Shown here in pieces: positions 37,852-39,483 of a DNA stretch of 39,483 nucleotides (position 1 is its first letter; each line of letters begins with the position of its first letter). Position numbers and translations under genes: made by a program. Where the stretch lies: assembly GCA_030632725.1 (NCBI GenBank), contig DAOVUF010000005.1:1-39483 (forward strand), written 5' to 3'. Under the pieces are notes generated by a model. The model saw only the letters and a list, made by a program, of their open reading frames with translations. It did not search any database and was not told the DNA's origin. Source of the DNA: QNES01 sp023143415 (GTDB taxonomy: Bacteria > Pseudomonadota > Gammaproteobacteria > Beggiatoales > Beggiatoaceae).

Positions 37852-39093
37852 TTAGAAAGTGTGTCTTAGACCCCCAGTGATGACACTCTCATCACGGAAA
37901 TCGTTGTCACTATCAGTTTGACGATAGCCAACATAAAGCATCGTGCGTGTGCTGAAGTGATACTTAGCAGCAACAGCCCAACTCAGGGCATCTTCATCAA
38001 TCCCTCTGCCTTCGCTATCTAGCATTCTCTGCGCGTCATCAATATCGGAAAGGTAAGGAGCGATCCAACCTGCAATACTGATATTTTGTACAGGAGTGAC
38101 TTCAAGAGAGGCAAGGATATATTTCCCACCATTTGTGTTATTACCGCCTGAGTACTTCTTATTATCCATGTTACCTATTTCCGATTCTTCATATTGAAGA
38201 CCGAACTTGACCATAGGCCCAAATTTAAACGCACCACCGACTTTCCAGTTAGCGGAGTCATCATCCTGCAGATTCTTCTTATCCTCATCATCTCTGATGA
38301 TATCTATAGTATCCTCCATAACTCTGTCTGTGGTCGCACCAATGTCCTGGTAAGCACCAGCCAGCCATATTGTAAAAACGTCGCCTGGTGCGGTATATCT
38401 GAGTTCAACTAGGCCAGCACCGTCCATGTCAGAGGTCTCATCAACAATACCCTGTATAGTGGCAGAAAATCCACTAAAATTGACACCCAATTCGAGCGCA
38501 CCTTCTACAAAACCCTCATTTGTCAACCCATTTTGTGTTATATGTTGATTGACATTGATTCCCGTGACATTACCTGCGGCATCTCGCTGCAAGATATTGA
38601 AATACTCACCACTCATACCACCACCAGTACCACGAGTTTGCAAGGAGGTAAATGCTAAGGGATCAACCAATGTATGGGATGACTTATAAGCACCTGTTAA
38701 AGTACCATAGCGGATATGGAAATTAGCAGCACCCAAGCCAACCCACGCTTCTTCACCAATTAATGCGGAACCGAAATTACCAGAACTATTGAAAGCCATT
38801 GTATAACGCGCTTGTCCACTCACACCACCGCCTAATTTTTCATCAATATCAAATTGGATGTGGTTAGGACCTTCATTAAGAATACTACCTAAAAAGTCGT
38901 TGGTTAGCACTTGACGACCCATATCATCAAAATTGCCGCCACGAAGTGAGGCATTCAAATTCTCGTTACCGTCAGCGACTTCTAAACCGGCAATTTCTGC
39001 CTGGATTACACCAGATACTCTAACATCGGCGTTGGCAGCGATGGGTGTAACCATTGCTGCGGCGACAGCCAAAGAAAGTAGCTTTTTATTCAT
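37852..39093 (-). CDS. Gram-negative outer-membrane porin
   Basis: The 413-residue protein has signal peptide MNKKLLSLAVAAAMVTPIAA (cut near NADV) and alternating beta-strand composition through the body. An ADVRVSGVIQAEIAG start and a final aromatic (GGLRHTF) fit insertion by the Bam machinery. The FNSSGNFGSALIGEEAWVGL segment and RYGTLTGAYKS, a loop-3-like stretch, place it in the general trimeric porin family (Porin_4 type). Acidic loops (DIIRDDEDKKNLQDDDS) suggest cation preference, which is inference. GGAG lies eight bases before the start at 39093. Confidence 0.9.
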   Translation of the reverse strand: MNKKLLSLAVAAAMVTPIAANADVRVSGVIQAEIAGLEVADGNENLNASLRGGNFDDMGRQVLTNDFLGSILNEGPNHIQFDIDEKLGGGVSGQARYTMAFNSSGNFGSALIGEEAWVGLGAANFHIRYGTLTGAYKSSHTLVDPLAFTSLQTRGTGGGMSGEYFNILQRDAAGNVTGINVNQHITQNGLTNEGFVEGALELGVNFSGFSATIQGIVDETSDMDGAGLVELRYTAPGDVFTIWLAGAYQDIGATTDRVMEDTIDIIRDDEDKKNLQDDDSANWKVGGAFKFGPMVKFGLQYEESEIGNMDNKKYSGGNNTNGGKYILASLEVTPVQNISIAGWIAPYLSDIDDAQRMLDSEGRGIDEDALSWAVAAKYHFSTRTMLYVGYRQTDSDNDFRDESVITGGLRHTF

Positions 39094-39127
39094 ACAGTTT
39101 CTCCAATTAATAAGAATTAAAATACTT

Positions 39128-39249
39128 TTCGAGGTTCAAGTTTTTTTAAGGAAAATTTGAACCTCGAAGTCACTTTTTATTGTACTTAGGAATGAGGATT
39201 TAATCACTTTCGAGGTTTCCGTTTTTTGCAAAAAAACTTCGCCTTGAAA
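39128..39249. repeat. Two TTCGAGG-family hairpins upstream of the porin
   Basis: 39128-39168 has arms TTCGAGGTTCAAG / TTTGAACCTCGAA (one mismatch). 39209-39249 (TTCGAGGTTTCCG / CTTCGCCTTGAAA) is decayed. They sit in the porin upstream region. Confidence 0.75.
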
Positions 39250-39301
39250 AGACTTCTTTCAAATTTTCAGGTTCATAAGGCTGTTGAAAATAAGAAATAT
39301 A

Positions 39302-39483
39302 GTAACTACTCAGGGCAACCATAAAGGATTCGAGGTTTTCGTTTTTTGAAAAGAAAACCTCGAATGCCCCTACAACATTTCAGCCTAAAGTTTTTTGAAG
39401 AAAAACTTTAGGCTGAAATATTCTTATTCCGACTGACGAAAATCTTCTGATGTAGGGGCAATCCCTTGTGGTTGCCCTGAGTA
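39302..39483. repeat. GTAACTACTCAGGG element carrying two different hairpins
   Basis: Left end GTAACTACTCAGGGCAACC; the right end runs to the window edge (GGTTGCCCTGAGTA). A TTCGAGGTTTTC hairpin (39329-39364) is in the left arm between AAAGGAT and TGCCCCTAC. A second, TTCAGCCTAAAG / CTTTAGGCTGAA (39378-39418), is in the middle. The right arm (GATGTAGGGGCAATCCCTTG) is unoccupied. Confidence 0.9.

Overview
The window reads as a chromosomal segment of an AT-rich gammaproteobacterium. It most resembles a large colourless sulfur bacterium of the Beggiatoa/Thioploca/Thiomargarita group. This rests on three things: the housekeeping genes are gammaproteobacterial in type (parE, lolA, accD, cvpA-purF, class I nrdAB, argD-argF, hemH, Gram-negative porin). 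There is an octaheme hydroxylamine-oxidoreductase-like cytochrome of the kind known to be abundant in orange Guaymas Basin Beggiatoa. Almost every intergenic gap is packed with short palindromic repeats. The placement is inference, because there is no rRNA in the window.

Layout. 1-1445: a decayed ISAzo13-like insertion sequence whose transposase is broken by hairpin insertions, next to two gene remnants (1447-1779). 2048-2596: membrane-anchored TlpA-like thioredoxin. 2796-4676 (-): parE. 5011-5895: zinc-binding ZnuA-like protein without its ABC partners. 6024-8246: lipoprotein-type 3-hydroxybutyrate oligomer hydrolase. 8393-9567 (-): a redoxin gene overlapping lolA. 10275-12416: argD-argF. 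12603-13847 (-): FtsX/LolE-type ABC permease. 14106-17604 (-): CHASE2 Ser/Thr kinase followed directly by a PP2C phosphatase. 17944-18312 (-): single-domain response regulator. 18701-19822: a small acidic protein and a secreted protein, both unrecognised. 19973-21433 (-): DUF3754 membrane protein. 21719-22636: accD. 22768-24841 (-): cvpA-purF. 25231-28332 (-): AAA-like ATPase with a TPR tail. 28671-32829 (-): nrdA then nrdB. 33646-35466 (-): octaheme cytochrome. 36075-36147 (-): tRNA-Phe. 36607-37689: hemH. 37852-39093 (-): porin.

The most unusual content is the repeat system. At least seven palindromic families occur. (1) TTCGAGG...CCTCGAA hairpins. (2) A GTAACTACTCAGGGCAACC inverted-repeat element. 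(3) GTAGGGTGGG elements. (4) CAGCCTTGAAAT hairpins. (5) CCTGACAGG hairpins in tandem. (6) An AAAGCTAAAGCGTTG short repeat. (7) An AACTTTGTAC element. They are inserted in one another like nested dolls. Different hairpins occupy the same position in related copies of family 2. Arm sequences differ between copies, but both arms change together, so the palindrome is kept. The short repeat also supplies the stop codon or C-terminal tail of three genes (tlpA-like, argF, accD).

The genes suggest a metabolism with arginine biosynthesis, polyhydroxybutyrate oligomer use, heme synthesis feeding a multiheme periplasmic cytochrome active on nitrogen compounds, and Ser/Thr phosphorylation signalling. No CRISPR array, rRNA, prophage or integron was seen.
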